From Zobellia laminariae (GTDB lineage Bacteria > Bacteroidota > Bacteroidia > Flavobacteriales > Flavobacteriaceae): a stretch of 64,000 nucleotides of DNA. Under the pieces are notes generated by a model. The model saw only the letters and a program-made list of their open reading frames with translations, did not search any database and was not told the origin of the DNA. Shown here piece after piece: positions 1-10,505 of this stretch. The stretch's first letter is position 1; the number at the start of each line of letters is the position of its first letter. The position numbers and the translations under genes were made by a program. Where the stretch lies: assembly GCF_009725995.1 (NCBI RefSeq), contig NZ_RCNS01000001.1, forward strand, positions 848,283-912,282, written 5' to 3'.

Positions 1-506
1 TTTTAGAAAAGCTTACTGCTCTAAATTTCAAAGAATTACCTGTTAGAGTTTGTCATAACGACACCAAATTGAATAATATTCTCTTCTCAAAAGAGACCAA
101 TAAGGCACTTTGCCTAATTGATTTGGACACGCTCATGAAAGGCTATTTTCTTTATGATTTTGGTGATGCCGTACGCACTATAGCCAACACTGCTGCCGAA
201 GACGAACAAGACCACAGTAAAATTATTTTTGATAAAGATTTGTTTGAAGGTTTTATAGATGGTTTGGCAATTAACAGCTCTTTCTTGACCAAGGCTGAAA
301 TTGAAACCTTGCCTTGGGGTGCCGTTCTTATGCCTTTTCTACATGGCATACGTGCTTTAACGGATTACCTAAACAACAATGTCTATTATAAAGTTGCCTA
401 CGAAAACCAAAATTTAGATCGTAGCCTCAGTCTTTATAATTTTACTCAGAAAGCATTAAACCATATGGATTATATGGAAAATGTGTTAAAAGAAAAATTG
501 TCCTAA
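1..506 (+). CDS. APH-family kinase, NahK-like (C-terminal part)
   Basis: The reading frame is open from the left edge to the TAA at 504-506, so the gene begins outside the window and the ATG at 69 is internal. The visible part has the kinase catalytic loop HNDTKLNN near bases 57-80 and a metal-binding IDLDT about 20 residues later, followed by YDFGDAVR. This combination is typical of the phosphotransferase (APH) family and resembles N-acetylhexosamine 1-kinases, which phosphorylate GlcNAc/GalNAc at C1 in the cytoplasm. The substrate is not provable from this fragment; homoserine- or hydroxylysine-type kinases share the fold. It lies about 200 bases upstream of the PUL regulator and may or may not belong to the locus. 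Confidence 0.75.
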   Translation, partial: LEKLTALNFKELPVRVCHNDTKLNNILFSKETNKALCLIDLDTLMKGYFLYDFGDAVRTIANTAAEDEQDHSKIIFDKDLFEGFIDGLAINSSFLTKAEIETLPWGAVLMPFLHGIRALTDYLNNNVYYKVAYENQNLDRSLSLYNFTQKALNHMDYMENVLKEKLS

Positions 507-707
507 TTTTTGTACTTTAATCAACTTAACACCATGGAAATCAAACTTAAAGCTGATTTTCAATAAAACAAAAACACAGCATTACTTCTAATTTTAGCTA
601 AAACTAACCTAGAATAAAGAGCGGGTCAAACATCAACTATAGTTTTTTTACTACCTTGAAAATCTATTTCAAATATACCCATAGGTACTAAATCCGTTTC
701 TGATTTC

Positions 708-3700
708 ATGTCCAAAAAAGTTTACACAACAATTTCATGTATCTTCTTCTTTCTCTGCACTTTTGCACAAGAAAGTGACCTTGAGTTTTCTCAAAACTAT
801 ACGATTTCTAATGGTTTGGCACACAATGGGGTCACTGCCATTCTTGAAGATTCAAGAGGCTACATTTGGGTAGGTACTTTTGAAGGTCTGAACCGTTACG
901 ATGGATATGAATTTAAAACCATTAAAAACACCCTGAGCGATGCTGTTTTTGTAAGTAATCGTATTAGATCGCTTAAAGAAGATTCCAAAGGAAACATTTG
1001 GATCGGTACTGATGAAGGCATATCTCTATACGACTACAACTTAGAGAAATTTATTAACATCTACTCTAATCAACTTGCCAAAAAAGGGGTTAAAGGGCCT
1101 GTGGTTAGAGATATTATCATCAATGAAAAAGAAGGAATAATTCTCTGCGCTACAGAAAAGTATGGGATTTTAGTTTTTAACGATGACTATACTTTGCAAG
1201 AAGAATATTCACCCACTGCCTTTTATAGTAACGGTGCCGTTGAATTTTATAAATCAATGACCATAGACAACAGCACTTATCTTTATGCTACGTCTGTAGG
1301 TCTGCTTTCTTTCAATCTAAAAAACCACCAATTCACTAAAATAGTTTCTAATGACATAAGTAACTGCCAGTCTGTTATGCGTATTGATGAAACTACGTTT
1401 TTGGTTACATTAAAAAAAGGGGCTGCCATTCTATCTTACTCTAAATTGGGTGACGGCTACGATTACCAAATAGTAAAAACCGACCTTCTACCCTCACAAA
1501 ATTTCAATAGTTCTGGCTTTGACCACCATAATAATCTTTGGCTGGGAACATTGAATAAGGGTGCAATTCGCATTAATGATATTAAAAGCCTTACTGAAGA
1601 TTCAGACATAGATTATTCAATATTTAAATTTCAGAACAAACAACTGCGCATTAGCTGTTTTCAAAGAACATCTAATAATAGATTTTGGGTTGGTTCGTAT
1701 GATAAAGGGCTATTTAGATTTGACCTCAAAAAAAATCCATTTAAAGAATTCAAAGGTGAAAGTCCTTTTGAATTTGGCGTAAGCGATAGGCATTTAATTC
1801 AAATTTCGCCTTTAGATGACCAGAACGTATACCTGACAAAAAATCAAGGAGGGCTTGCACTTTTTAATACAAACAAAGGTAGATTTGAACCTCTACCTTT
1901 TACATTTGATGAAAACTACAAGGCTAGAATTTCTTCAGTTTATGTAGACTCTCATAAGAGAACATGGATGAAAGTGGCCAAAGTGGGTTACTTTAGATTA
2001 AATCCTAATGAAGATAAACCCCAGCTAATTGATACAAGTTCCCTACCCGAATTTTCGCAAGTAGAATCTTATAAGATTACAGAAGATAAAAAGGGCAACA
2101 TTTGGCTAGGCACAAGAGTGGGTGTTTACAAATTATCTGTAGATGAGCAAGGTGAAGTCACTAAGATAGAGGCACTAAACGATAATCCGTATTTTGAAAA
2201 TTTCAAAATGACCCTCGCTCGTTTTGTATACGTAGACCCGGAGCAAGATTTTGTATGGGTGGGCACAGCAGAAGATGGTCTTTTTAGGGTATCAATTAAA
2301 GATGACCCTTTATTAAAAAATGTAAAAATCAAGCATCTTAGAAAAGACAAGAAAGAAGGTGGTCTACCCAATAACTTCGTTTCGGCCATAACAAGAACAC
2401 CAAACGGCAATCTATGGATAGGTACAGAAGGTGCCGGAATCTGTAAGGTAGAAAATAGCGAAAAAGAACCCGTATTCATTCCATTTACCGAAAAAGACGG
2501 TTTATCCAATAACGTAGTAAAAAGTATAAATGTAGACAACGCCGGCAACCTATGGATTGCTACCAATGTTGATTTAAACAAATTCTATCCTAAAGAAAAA
2601 AAGTTTCGAAAGTTCGGAAAAGAAGACGGTCTGCCATTTGAAGATTTCTGGTATGCATCGGCCTATTTAAACAATGGCACTTTAGTATTGGCAGGACTTG
2701 AAGGCTTCTCCTATTTTATGCCCCACACCATTAAGGATACGGAAACCTTACCTCGCTTACATTTTGGCGACTTTAAGATTTTTAACAATACCGTACTTCC
2801 ACAAGACACTTTAAACAAAAGAGTTTTACTTTCTGAACGGCTTCACAGTGGTCAGACCTTAAATCTAAAATACAATGAGAACGTTTTTACAGTAGAGGCT
2901 ACATCCCTTCACTTTGCATCACCTGAAAACCATTTTTTAAAATACAGGTTGTTACCTATAGACCACGATTGGTTGCAGACTACGTCTGACCAACGAATGA
3001 TAAACTATAATGGCCTGCAACCAGGAAAATATTCGCTTGAAGTGGCCGCATCAAATTCCATTGGTGAATGGACTGCAACAAAAACCTTGGATATTATTAT
3101 TTCACCTCCATTTTGGAAAACTCCTTTAGCATATCTAATCTATGCCCTACTTACGATTTTGGTACTAGGTACGGTTCTATTCTATATCATAAAGAACCAG
3201 TCTTTACGCTACAATATTCAATTAGAGCAAATAGAAAAAGATAAAGTTAAAGAAGTGAATGCAGCTAAACTACGCTTTTTTGCCAATATATCTCATGAGC
3301 TAAAAACACCACTAAGCCTTATATCCAGTCCGGTGAAGCTCTTATCCGAGCGCTATAAGGATAATATTGATTCTCAAGAAAAACTGAATATTGTTGCTAG
3401 ACAGTCTAAAAAAATAGGCCGCCTTATAGACCAGATTCATGATTTTGAGCGTGTGGATGCCAATTTAATGGAAATGGATTATTCCAGATTCTATTTTAAT
3501 GAATTTATAGAAACTATTGTACCTGATTTTCATTACTTGGCCTATAACAGTCATAAGAGACTACAAGTCATTTCTGACGACACCAACATTGTTGTATCTG
3601 CAGATCGCGATAAGCTGGAAAAAATATTCAACAACTTATTAAGTAATGCGTTTAAATATACGGGCGCCAATGATGTTATTACTATTAAGTTCATAAGTGA

Positions 3701-4841
3701 AGATAAAGACCTTCTTGTATCCGTTACCGATACCGGAAGAGGAATTGATGATGATGACCTACCGCATATTTTTGAAAGGTTCTACCAGTCCCGAAAAAGG
3801 GAAAGTGTACATTCTACGGGCTCGGGTATAGGTCTTGCTTTTTCTAAAAAACTGGTAGAAATGCATTACGGTTATTTAGAAGCCTTTAGCGAAATAGGCG
3901 TAGGCACCACTATTAGTGTTCGCCTTCCTGTAGTTAAAAAAGAATCTATTGATGACCAGGCAACAAAGGAAAAAGCCTTAATAACTGCTGAAATTGAAGT
4001 TTCTGATGCTGAAACCACAATAGCAAAAACCGAAGTCTCTAAAATTAAGACAAGCGGAGACTACTCCGATAAGTTGATTTTTTATGTAGAAGATGTACTG
4101 GATATGCGTCTTTACGTATCAAAAGTATTATCTAAATTTTTTAAAGTAAAAACCTTTACGAATGGTAGGGAATGCTTGGATGCTATGGAAGACCAATGGC
4201 CAGATTTGGTCATAAGCGATATTCAAATGCCGATAATGAACGGTCTTGAACTTTGTAAGCGTATTAAGGCCGATATAAAAACCAGCCATATTCCCGTAAT
4301 TCTACTTACCGCACTGGACGATATAGAAAATCAGATTCAGGGGATTAAAGATGGAGCTGATGCATACATCAAAAAACCATTTGACGCACGCCAATTGGTT
4401 GCACGTACCGAAGCTTTGTTGGAGAACAAAAAGCGACTGCGGGAGCGTTTTAAGATTGGTATTCCACTTACAAAGGATAACAACCTTAATATTAGAAATG
4501 ACAATGCATTTCTTGAAAAGCTTTATCACCTAATGGCTCAAAATTTAGATAATCAAAATCTAGATATGGATCAATTTGCCCGTCAACTTTATCTTAATCG
4601 CACTCATTTCTACCAAAAAGTAAAGGCACTAACGGATAAAACTCCGTTTGAGATGCTAAAAATGTACCGTTTAAAAAAGGCGGCAGAACTGCTGGTAGAA
4701 CAACCGGAATTATCCGTCAATGAAGTGTATACGATGACCGGTTTTAAAAGCCGAACGCATTTTAGCAAACTCTTTAAAGAAATGTATCATACCACACCTG
4801 GTAAATACTCAGCTAAAAGTAAGGACAGTAATATTTCATAG
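708..4841 (+). CDS. Hybrid two-component sensor/AraC regulator (HTCS)
   Basis: One-protein two-component system of the kind that controls Bacteroidota PULs. Signal peptide (residues 1-20, ending TFAQ) is followed by a periplasmic two-domain propeller of repeated WVGT/WIGT-type Reg_prop blades (about 40-700), a Y_Y_Y domain (about 715-800) and a membrane helix near 806-828. The cytoplasmic part has a HisKA domain with phospho-accepting His863 in SHELKTPLSL, an HATPase domain (NNLLSNAFKY, DTGRGI), a receiver domain with Asp1171 in ISDIQMP, and a C-terminal AraC helix-turn-helix (about 1270-1377). At 1377 residues it has the family's normal length with all catalytic residues present. By family knowledge it senses an oligosaccharide in the periplasm and activates the downstream sulfatase/GH and SusCD genes; which promoters it binds is not visible. 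Confidence 0.95.
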   Translation: MSKKVYTTISCIFFFLCTFAQESDLEFSQNYTISNGLAHNGVTAILEDSRGYIWVGTFEGLNRYDGYEFKTIKNTLSDAVFVSNRIRSLKEDSKGNIWIGTDEGISLYDYNLEKFINIYSNQLAKKGVKGPVVRDIIINEKEGIILCATEKYGILVFNDDYTLQEEYSPTAFYSNGAVEFYKSMTIDNSTYLYATSVGLLSFNLKNHQFTKIVSNDISNCQSVMRIDETTFLVTLKKGAAILSYSKLGDGYDYQIVKTDLLPSQNFNSSGFDHHNNLWLGTLNKGAIRINDIKSLTEDSDIDYSIFKFQNKQLRISCFQRTSNNRFWVGSYDKGLFRFDLKKNPFKEFKGESPFEFGVSDRHLIQISPLDDQNVYLTKNQGGLALFNTNKGRFEPLPFTFDENYKARISSVYVDSHKRTWMKVAKVGYFRLNPNEDKPQLIDTSSLPEFSQVESYKITEDKKGNIWLGTRVGVYKLSVDEQGEVTKIEALNDNPYFENFKMTLARFVYVDPEQDFVWVGTAEDGLFRVSIKDDPLLKNVKIKHLRKDKKEGGLPNNFVSAITRTPNGNLWIGTEGAGICKVENSEKEPVFIPFTEKDGLSNNVVKSINVDNAGNLWIATNVDLNKFYPKEKKFRKFGKEDGLPFEDFWYASAYLNNGTLVLAGLEGFSYFMPHTIKDTETLPRLHFGDFKIFNNTVLPQDTLNKRVLLSERLHSGQTLNLKYNENVFTVEATSLHFASPENHFLKYRLLPIDHDWLQTTSDQRMINYNGLQPGKYSLEVAASNSIGEWTATKTLDIIISPPFWKTPLAYLIYALLTILVLGTVLFYIIKNQSLRYNIQLEQIEKDKVKEVNAAKLRFFANISHELKTPLSLISSPVKLLSERYKDNIDSQEKLNIVARQSKKIGRLIDQIHDFERVDANLMEMDYSRFYFNEFIETIVPDFHYLAYNSHKRLQVISDDTNIVVSADRDKLEKIFNNLLSNAFKYTGANDVITIKFISEDKDLLVSVTDTGRGIDDDDLPHIFERFYQSRKRESVHSTGSGIGLAFSKKLVEMHYGYLEAFSEIGVGTTISVRLPVVKKESIDDQATKEKALITAEIEVSDAETTIAKTEVSKIKTSGDYSDKLIFYVEDVLDMRLYVSKVLSKFFKVKTFTNGRECLDAMEDQWPDLVISDIQMPIMNGLELCKRIKADIKTSHIPVILLTALDDIENQIQGIKDGADAYIKKPFDARQLVARTEALLENKKRLRERFKIGIPLTKDNNLNIRNDNAFLEKLYHLMAQNLDNQNLDMDQFARQLYLNRTHFYQKVKALTDKTPFEMLKMYRLKKAAELLVEQPELSVNEVYTMTGFKSRTHFSKLFKEMYHTTPGKYSAKSKDSNIS

Positions 4842-4951
4842 GGAACTTCTTACTAGCTCTTACCATATTCGGTAATATGTATTTGTGCTCACTTGCGAAT
4901 TGAAGAATACATATTTTGTACGCATAGATACATCATTCTCGTCCTGAAAAA

Positions 4952-4959
4952 TACCTTTG
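4952..4959 (+). promoter_or_regulatory. Candidate -7 box upstream of sulfatase block A
   Basis: TACCTTTG fits the Bacteroidota -7 consensus TAnnTTTG and lies 86 bases before the sulfatase start at 5046. I see no TTG at the usual 17-23 base distance, so this is a weak call. The leader also repeats AAAAATCAGG twice just before the start codon. Confidence 0.3.
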
Positions 4960-5045
4960 AACTTAGTGACAAAAGGCATAACTTAATTTTCACCAAAAGT
5001 TATAACTAAAAAAAATCAGGTCAGTAGTATCAAAAAATCAGGATT

Positions 5046-6602
5046 ATGATAACATATACCATCCAATTGTTAGGCTTTATTCTCAAATTTAGCCTTGCCG
5101 GAGTGCTTGCAGTAACAACAAACCCAACGGACCAAAAGCCTATTGCAAAAGCAGAGCGTCCAAACATTCTTTTCTGTATTGCAGATGATGCCTCTATGAA
5201 AAGTTTTGGCGCCTATGGCGATACATTTATCAACACACCGGCAATAGACAATTTGGCCAAAGAAGGCGTTGTGTTTCAAAATGCTTACAACGGGAACCCC
5301 AAATGCTCTCCAGCACGTGCCTGTATTTTAACGGGCAAGTATAGTTGGCAACTTAAGGAAGCTGCAGACCATAACGGTCGCTTTCCGCTAGAATTCAAAA
5401 CCTATCCTCAGTTATTGGCCCAAAAGGGCTATCGCGTAGGGTATACGGGTAAGGGATGGGGACCTGGAGTATATGACACCAAAGACAATCCTGCTGGGCC
5501 AGAGTACAACACTATCAAACTTGAACCCCCGTACAAAGGAATCACCGATGTTGATTATGCCGCAAATTTTGAAGCCTTTCTAAACGAAGGCTCTAAAGAC
5601 TCTCCATTTTGTTTTTGGTTGGGAACTAAGGAACCACATCGTTTTTACGAATTGGATTCTTGGAAAAAAGCAGGGCGAAAGCTAGAGGAAGCAGATGTTC
5701 CTCCATTCTATCCAGATAATGATATTGTTCGTGGTGATTTACTGGATTATGCCAATGAAGTGGAATGGTTCGATACTCATGTGGGTAAAGCAATTAAAGC
5801 TCTCGAGGAAAAAGGATTATTAAAAAACACCTTGGTAATTATAACTTCCGATCATGGTATGCCTTTCCCAAGGGTAAAAGGTCAGATTTATGAAGAGGGT
5901 TTTCATATACCCCTTATTGCGTATTGGAAAGGAAAGATTATTTCTGGGCGAACCGTAAGCGATTTCGTTAGCTTTTCTGATTTTGCCCCCACGTTTATGG
6001 AAGTAGCCGGAGAAACTCCTCATCAACAAATGACGGGAAGCAGTATCACAAAGCAACTTTTCACTTCAGAATCAGGTCGGATCGATGCGGCCCGAGACCA
6101 TGTCCTTTTGGGTAAGGAACGTCACGATGTTGGCAGATCTAACGAAGATGGAATTGACCTTGCTTATCCCGTTAGGGCCATTAGAAATGATTCTCTCTTA
6201 TATGTTCATAATATACAACCTGAAAGATGGCCTGTTGGCAATCCTGAATATGGCTTTATGAATACCGACGGTTCTCCTACAAAAAGTTACATCACCTCTA
6301 TTAAGCCGGAAGATGAAGAATATCATTTCTTTGAAATGAATTTTGATAAGAGACCGGAACACGAACTTTACAACATTCAAAAAGACCCAAACTGCATACA
6401 TAACCTGGCCAATAAACCGGAGAATGCAACGATTATTAAAAAGCTTCGTACCCAAATGGAGACGGAACTCATTGCGCAGGGCGACCCTAGAACTTTAGGC
6501 AAAGGAGAGGTTTTTGATAATTATATCTATTATGGAAAGCGATTAGATTACAAAACGGGTAAACGTATAACACCTCTTAAATACACTAAAAAAACGGAAT
6601 AA
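5046..6602 (+). CDS. Family S1 sulfatase
   Basis: Formylglycine-dependent sulfatase of 518 residues that should remove a sulfate ester from a sugar in the periplasm. A hydrophobic N-terminus (about 1-24) looks like a signal peptide. The metal-binding start of the fold is RPNILFCIADD and the catalytic motif is C87-S-P-A-R followed by ACILTG. The second metal site is SDHGMPFP near residue 270. The usual Lys-x-His is replaced by GKGWG, which points to a subfamily distinct from the GKWHLG sulfatases here. Its stop codon at 6600-6602 directly touches the next ATG at 6603, so the two genes are co-transcribed and probably translationally coupled. Substrate position is unknown. Confidence 0.93.
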   Translation: MITYTIQLLGFILKFSLAGVLAVTTNPTDQKPIAKAERPNILFCIADDASMKSFGAYGDTFINTPAIDNLAKEGVVFQNAYNGNPKCSPARACILTGKYSWQLKEAADHNGRFPLEFKTYPQLLAQKGYRVGYTGKGWGPGVYDTKDNPAGPEYNTIKLEPPYKGITDVDYAANFEAFLNEGSKDSPFCFWLGTKEPHRFYELDSWKKAGRKLEEADVPPFYPDNDIVRGDLLDYANEVEWFDTHVGKAIKALEEKGLLKNTLVIITSDHGMPFPRVKGQIYEEGFHIPLIAYWKGKIISGRTVSDFVSFSDFAPTFMEVAGETPHQQMTGSSITKQLFTSESGRIDAARDHVLLGKERHDVGRSNEDGIDLAYPVRAIRNDSLLYVHNIQPERWPVGNPEYGFMNTDGSPTKSYITSIKPEDEEYHFFEMNFDKRPEHELYNIQKDPNCIHNLANKPENATIIKKLRTQMETELIAQGDPRTLGKGEVFDNYIYYGKRLDYKTGKRITPLKYTKKTE

Positions 6603-8120
6603 ATGCTAGGTTCAAAATTTCCAAAAAAATGTTCTGTATACTTTCTTGCTTTTTTGATGTGTCCCTTATTCAACTGGGCCCAAGAAAAGCAACCCAATAT
6701 CATTTTTGTTCTTGTGGACGACCTCGGCTATGCCGATGTAGGCTTTAACGGTTCAACCTATTTTGAGACACCGGCATTAGATGCTTTGGCCAAAGAGAGT
6801 TTGGTATTTGACAATGCCTACATGTATCCCACATGCTCACCTTCTAGGGCTGCCCTTTTTACTGGATAACAATCTTTCCGAACTGGCGTTTACACCGTTC
6901 CTGTACTTGAGAAAGGTGACGCTCAAGAGAACATATTCTCTAGGTGGACGGTTGGTAAAGAACATCCTATTTATGCCGAACCCCTGGCTACTGCTGGTTA
7001 TAAATCCATTCACTTAGGTAAATGGCATATTGTGGGACCCTATCCAGAAAAAGAACTGGCAATGGACTGGCCCATCCAACAAAAATTGAATCAACCTCAA
7101 CCCGGAGATTTCACTTGGGTAGAAAACCATAAGACGCCAGCCGTAAAACAGTATTACCCGGAAGGGAGGGGCTTTATTAAAAATGTTGGCGGCACGTTTC
7201 GCGGAGACCCAGCTTTAGAAGAAGGTGGTTACAAAAGTGAACGTGGAGGATATCGCGCACCGTTTAGCAATCCATTCATTTCACCTAAACCTGATGACGA
7301 ATGGCTTACGGACCGACTTGCCAGCGATGCCATTGAATTTATGGACAACCATAAAAATGCCCCGTTTTTGGTCAACCTTCATTTCTATGCGGTACATCGA
7401 CCTATAAAAAACAGAAACGACGAGCTCTTTGACAAATACATGAAAAAACCTGGTGACCCCATTACGGGTCAAGGCATAGGTAAAAACAAAGAACGAATGG
7501 CAAGTTACGCTACCATGGTGCAGTCTATGGATGAGAATATTGGAAGAATCATGTCCTACCTAAAAAAGAACAACTTAGAAGAAAATACATTGATTATCAT
7601 TACTTCGGATAATGGGTATCATGGTATTGCTTCTGAGAATTTAAATTTAAGAGGTTCCAAGGGCGAAATTTATGAAGGTGGAATAAAAGTTCCTGCTTTA
7701 ATCCATTGGCCCGGCAAGGTAAAAGCCAGAAGAACGAAGATTCCAATTTCCGTTACCGATTATTTTCCAACATTAATGGATGCAGCCAACATTGATTACA
7801 AAGGGCAGCTTGATGGCAAATCACTTACTCCCCTATTTCAAAAAGACAAAAACAGTTTTAAAGAACGCCCCTTATTCTGGCATTTGGCAAGCCAATACAA
7901 AAACGGCACTTGTTCCGTAATCAGAAAAGGAGATTATAAACTAATTCAATTTTTAGCTGATGGAAAACTGGAACTTTACAACTTAAAGAGCGACCCAAAG
8001 GAAACTAAAAACTTGGCCCAAGAAGATTCAAAACTAGCTCAAAACTTACTTGATGAACTAGTAACTTGGCGAACAATGAATGAAGTACCTCTACCTCTAA
8101 ATTCCATCCTCTCAAAATAG
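6603..8120 (+). pseudogene. Family S1 sulfatase interrupted by an in-frame TAA
   Basis: The reading frame is continuous from 6603 to 8120 except for one TAA at 6867-6869. Upstream are a signal peptide ending NWAQ, PNIIFVLVDD and the catalytic motif C78-SPSR-AALFTG; the stop follows directly. Downstream, in the same frame, the protein resumes with QSFRTGVYTVP, then LGKWHIVG, a metal-site TSDNGYHG and a normal sulfatase C-terminus (YNLKSDPKE). A single base change (for example CAA to TAA, Gln to stop) explains it. The 88-residue product cannot be active, and a restart near the GTG at 7032 would lack both signal peptide and catalytic Cys. The remaining 417 codons carry no other damage, so the lesion is recent, a sequencing error, or read through. 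Intact length would be 505 residues, normal for the family. Confidence 0.9.
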
Positions 8121-8148
8121 ACTAAAACCAATAAATCAGCAATATACA

Positions 8149-9717
8149 ATGTGCTTCTCAAAAAAATTTCTGGTTAATATCATTCTAATTCTTTTAACCC
8201 TACCAACTTCATGGGCCCAGAAAAAAGAGGTTCAAAAACCAAATATTGTTCTTATTTATGCGGATGACATGGGGCGCGGCATGCTCGGTACTTACGGACA
8301 AAAGATGCTGACTACGCCTAATATTGATAAGCTTGCTTCAGAAGGCTTGCAGTTTGAAAGAGCTTATGGCGCTATGTATTGTGCTCCGGCAAGGGCCAGC
8401 CTATTAACCGGAATGCACGACTGCCACGGAGGTAATGCCATGACCATTGTAAAAGCTGGTATTTATAAGGAATTGGATAACGGACTTACCCTAGACGAAA
8501 TCAAGGCTAAAATTCACAAGGTGGCACTTCCCGCCGAAAAGGAAGAAGTATTCTTGGGCGAAATTGCACAAAAGGCAGGCTATACCACGGGGCAATTTGG
8601 TAAATTAGAATGGGGTTTCGCTACTACTCCGGAACGTATGGAACGCCATGGTTGGGACCATCATTTTGGGTATTACGACCATCTTCGGTGCCATGGTTTT
8701 TACCCCCCTTTCCTTTTCGAGGATGGTAAAAAAGTAGACATCCCAGGAAATACCCATGTAGATTGTGCCAAAACCACGGAACACGACTCTCCCGAAAATT
8801 TCAAGGACCGCTGGAACATGAAAGGTAAAGCCGTCTATTCTGAGCATATTATCATGGATAAAATGTTGAGTTTTATGGATGCCAATCATCCTAAAAAAAC
8901 AGACAAACCTTTCTTTCTCTATTTTCCCACTCAGTTGCCGCACGGGCCTACTATGGTTCCTGAGGTACATCCTGAATTACAGAACAACCCAAACTTAACG
9001 CAATGGGAAAAAGAATATGCTTCCATGGTAAAAATGTTGGATGACGATGTAGGCCGAATTTATTCCAAACTGGAAGAAATGGAAATTCTTGACAACACTA
9101 TCATTGTCTTTACTTCAGACAATGGTCATGAAATCTATTACCCGGAAAAAGGGCGTACCTCAAAAAACAACGTCAATGTAAAAGGAGAAGAATTTGACAA
9201 TATCACTACTCGCTTTAACAGTCACGTTGCAGGAGACATTTTTGATGGAAACAACGGCATGTCCGGAAAAAAACGTGACAACTGGGAAGGCGGGGTTCGC
9301 GTTCCCCTATTCTGGTACTGGAAAGACCACATAAAAGCCGGTACGGTTTCAAATCAAATGGTAAGCAACTATGACTTTTTAAATACCCTAGCCGAGATTG
9401 TAGGTATGCCCCAGTGCGATGAAAAAGATGGGGTTTCCTATGCACAGGTTCTATTCGGCGGAACGCCTAAACTCCGTGATTATACCTTTTATAGCTCTAA
9501 AATGGGCCCAGATTTGGTAACCCAAGAAGGTTGGAAGCTCAGGTTTTATCTGAAGGAAGATGTTTTTCAACTCTATTATTTACTTGATGATTATGAAGAA
9601 GTAAATGATTTAGCCAAAGAGCATCCTGAAAAAACCGAAAAATTAAAAGCGATACTTTTTAAAGAATGCAATGAAAACTGGGAAAATGGTATTGGCCCAA
9701 TTCAAAAGAAAGTCTAA
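8149..9717 (+). CDS. Family S1 sulfatase
   Basis: Secreted sulfatase of 522 residues with a signal peptide ending SWAQ (about 1-24). The metal-binding motif is NIVLIYADDMG, the catalytic motif C78-A-P-A-R followed by ASLLTG, the Lys region GQFGKLEWGF, and the second metal site FTSDNGHEI near residue 325. A later KRDNWEGGVRVP segment is typical of arylsulfatase-A-type members. It lies 28 bases after the interrupted sulfatase and 16 bases before the esterase gene, within one apparent operon. Bases 8809-8856 recur with about 44 of 48 identities in the relic at 10672-10719, so a close paralogue once lay downstream. Specificity is unknown. Confidence 0.93.
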   Translation: MCFSKKFLVNIILILLTLPTSWAQKKEVQKPNIVLIYADDMGRGMLGTYGQKMLTTPNIDKLASEGLQFERAYGAMYCAPARASLLTGMHDCHGGNAMTIVKAGIYKELDNGLTLDEIKAKIHKVALPAEKEEVFLGEIAQKAGYTTGQFGKLEWGFATTPERMERHGWDHHFGYYDHLRCHGFYPPFLFEDGKKVDIPGNTHVDCAKTTEHDSPENFKDRWNMKGKAVYSEHIIMDKMLSFMDANHPKKTDKPFFLYFPTQLPHGPTMVPEVHPELQNNPNLTQWEKEYASMVKMLDDDVGRIYSKLEEMEILDNTIIVFTSDNGHEIYYPEKGRTSKNNVNVKGEEFDNITTRFNSHVAGDIFDGNNGMSGKKRDNWEGGVRVPLFWYWKDHIKAGTVSNQMVSNYDFLNTLAEIVGMPQCDEKDGVSYAQVLFGGTPKLRDYTFYSSKMGPDLVTQEGWKLRFYLKEDVFQLYYLLDDYEEVNDLAKEHPEKTEKLKAILFKECNENWENGIGPIQKKV

Positions 9718-9733
9718 AACCAAGTTGACAATT

Positions 9734-10486
9734 ATGGCTAACAAAATCAAACCCGGTCACATCCTACCCTTTTTACTCATATGCCTACTAACATCGTGTT
9801 CTAGCGCGAAACTTGGCCCACCAAAGGAAAACCCGGCAGCCCAATCCGTTCAACTAGATGCGGAATGGTGGAACCAACGGCATGAGACTATTAAAAGTCG
9901 ACTTAAATCTGACCCTGAACTGATTTTAGTGGGTAACTCTATTTTTCACACTTTGGAAGAAGAGGACCGAAAAGAGGTTTGGACCAAGTACCTAGACCGG
10001 TACCGCACCGTAGATATGGGCATCAGTGGTGACCGTACCGAGAATGTCATATGGCGTATTGAAAATGGCACCTTAGAAGGTATCAATCCCAAAGTAGCGG
10101 TTGTTCTCATAGGTACAAATAACACGGACGGTAACCATTATTTAAACATAAGCACCCCAGAAGAACTGGCCGATGGTATCTACAAAATATGCAGCCTGTT
10201 AAACCAAAAACTACCGAATACCGAGATTCTCCTCATGGGTATTCTTCCCTATGGGTATAAACCTAATCACAGAGATAACATCAACAAGGCAACGAACAAA
10301 TTGCTTTCTTCCTTCCCAAAAAAGAATTCAAAAATCCATTATATAGACATCAGCTCTGAATATGTTGACGGGAATGGAAAGGTCAATAAAGAACTTATGC
10401 CCGATTACCTGCACCCCAATGCAGAAGGCCATTTGCTAATGTTCAAAGCACTTGATGCCGATATCCAAAAATTGATTACAGAATAG
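9734..10486 (+). CDS. SGNH/GDSL-type esterase lipoprotein
   Basis: Predicted 250-residue lipoprotein esterase. I chose the ATG at 9734 because it yields a positively charged N-terminus, a hydrophobic stretch and a lipobox LLTSC (Cys22); the longer frame from 9671 overlaps the sulfatase and has no such signal. SGNH blocks are visible: GNSIF with the nucleophile Ser69, GISGDR with the oxyanion Gly, GTNN, and DYLHPNAEGH with Asp224 and His227. The family resembles PAF-acetylhydrolase-like carbohydrate esterases, so removal of acetyl or other acyl groups from the sulfated polysaccharide is the likely role. The enzyme would be anchored in the periplasm or outer membrane. Its substrate is inferred from context only. 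Confidence 0.85.
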   Translation: MANKIKPGHILPFLLICLLTSCSSAKLGPPKENPAAQSVQLDAEWWNQRHETIKSRLKSDPELILVGNSIFHTLEEEDRKEVWTKYLDRYRTVDMGISGDRTENVIWRIENGTLEGINPKVAVVLIGTNNTDGNHYLNISTPEELADGIYKICSLLNQKLPNTEILLMGILPYGYKPNHRDNINKATNKLLSSFPKKNSKIHYIDISSEYVDGNGKVNKELMPDYLHPNAEGHLLMFKALDADIQKLITE

Positions 10487-10505
10487 AACCACCTTTAAGA
10501 TTTAA

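Noticed and set aside
2126..2581. 151-codon antisense frame inside the HTCS gene
   Set aside because: Lies wholly inside a strongly supported gene in another frame; peptide is Ser/Leu-rich with no domain, a shadow of the repeats.
7032..8120. Treating the frame from 7032 as an independent sulfatase gene
   Set aside because: It begins at an internal GTG, lacks signal peptide and catalytic Cys, and is in the same frame as the upstream part; it is one interrupted gene.
9671..9733. Upstream start for the SGNH esterase at 9671
   Set aside because: Overlaps the sulfatase coding region and would hide the lipobox signal that begins at 9734.
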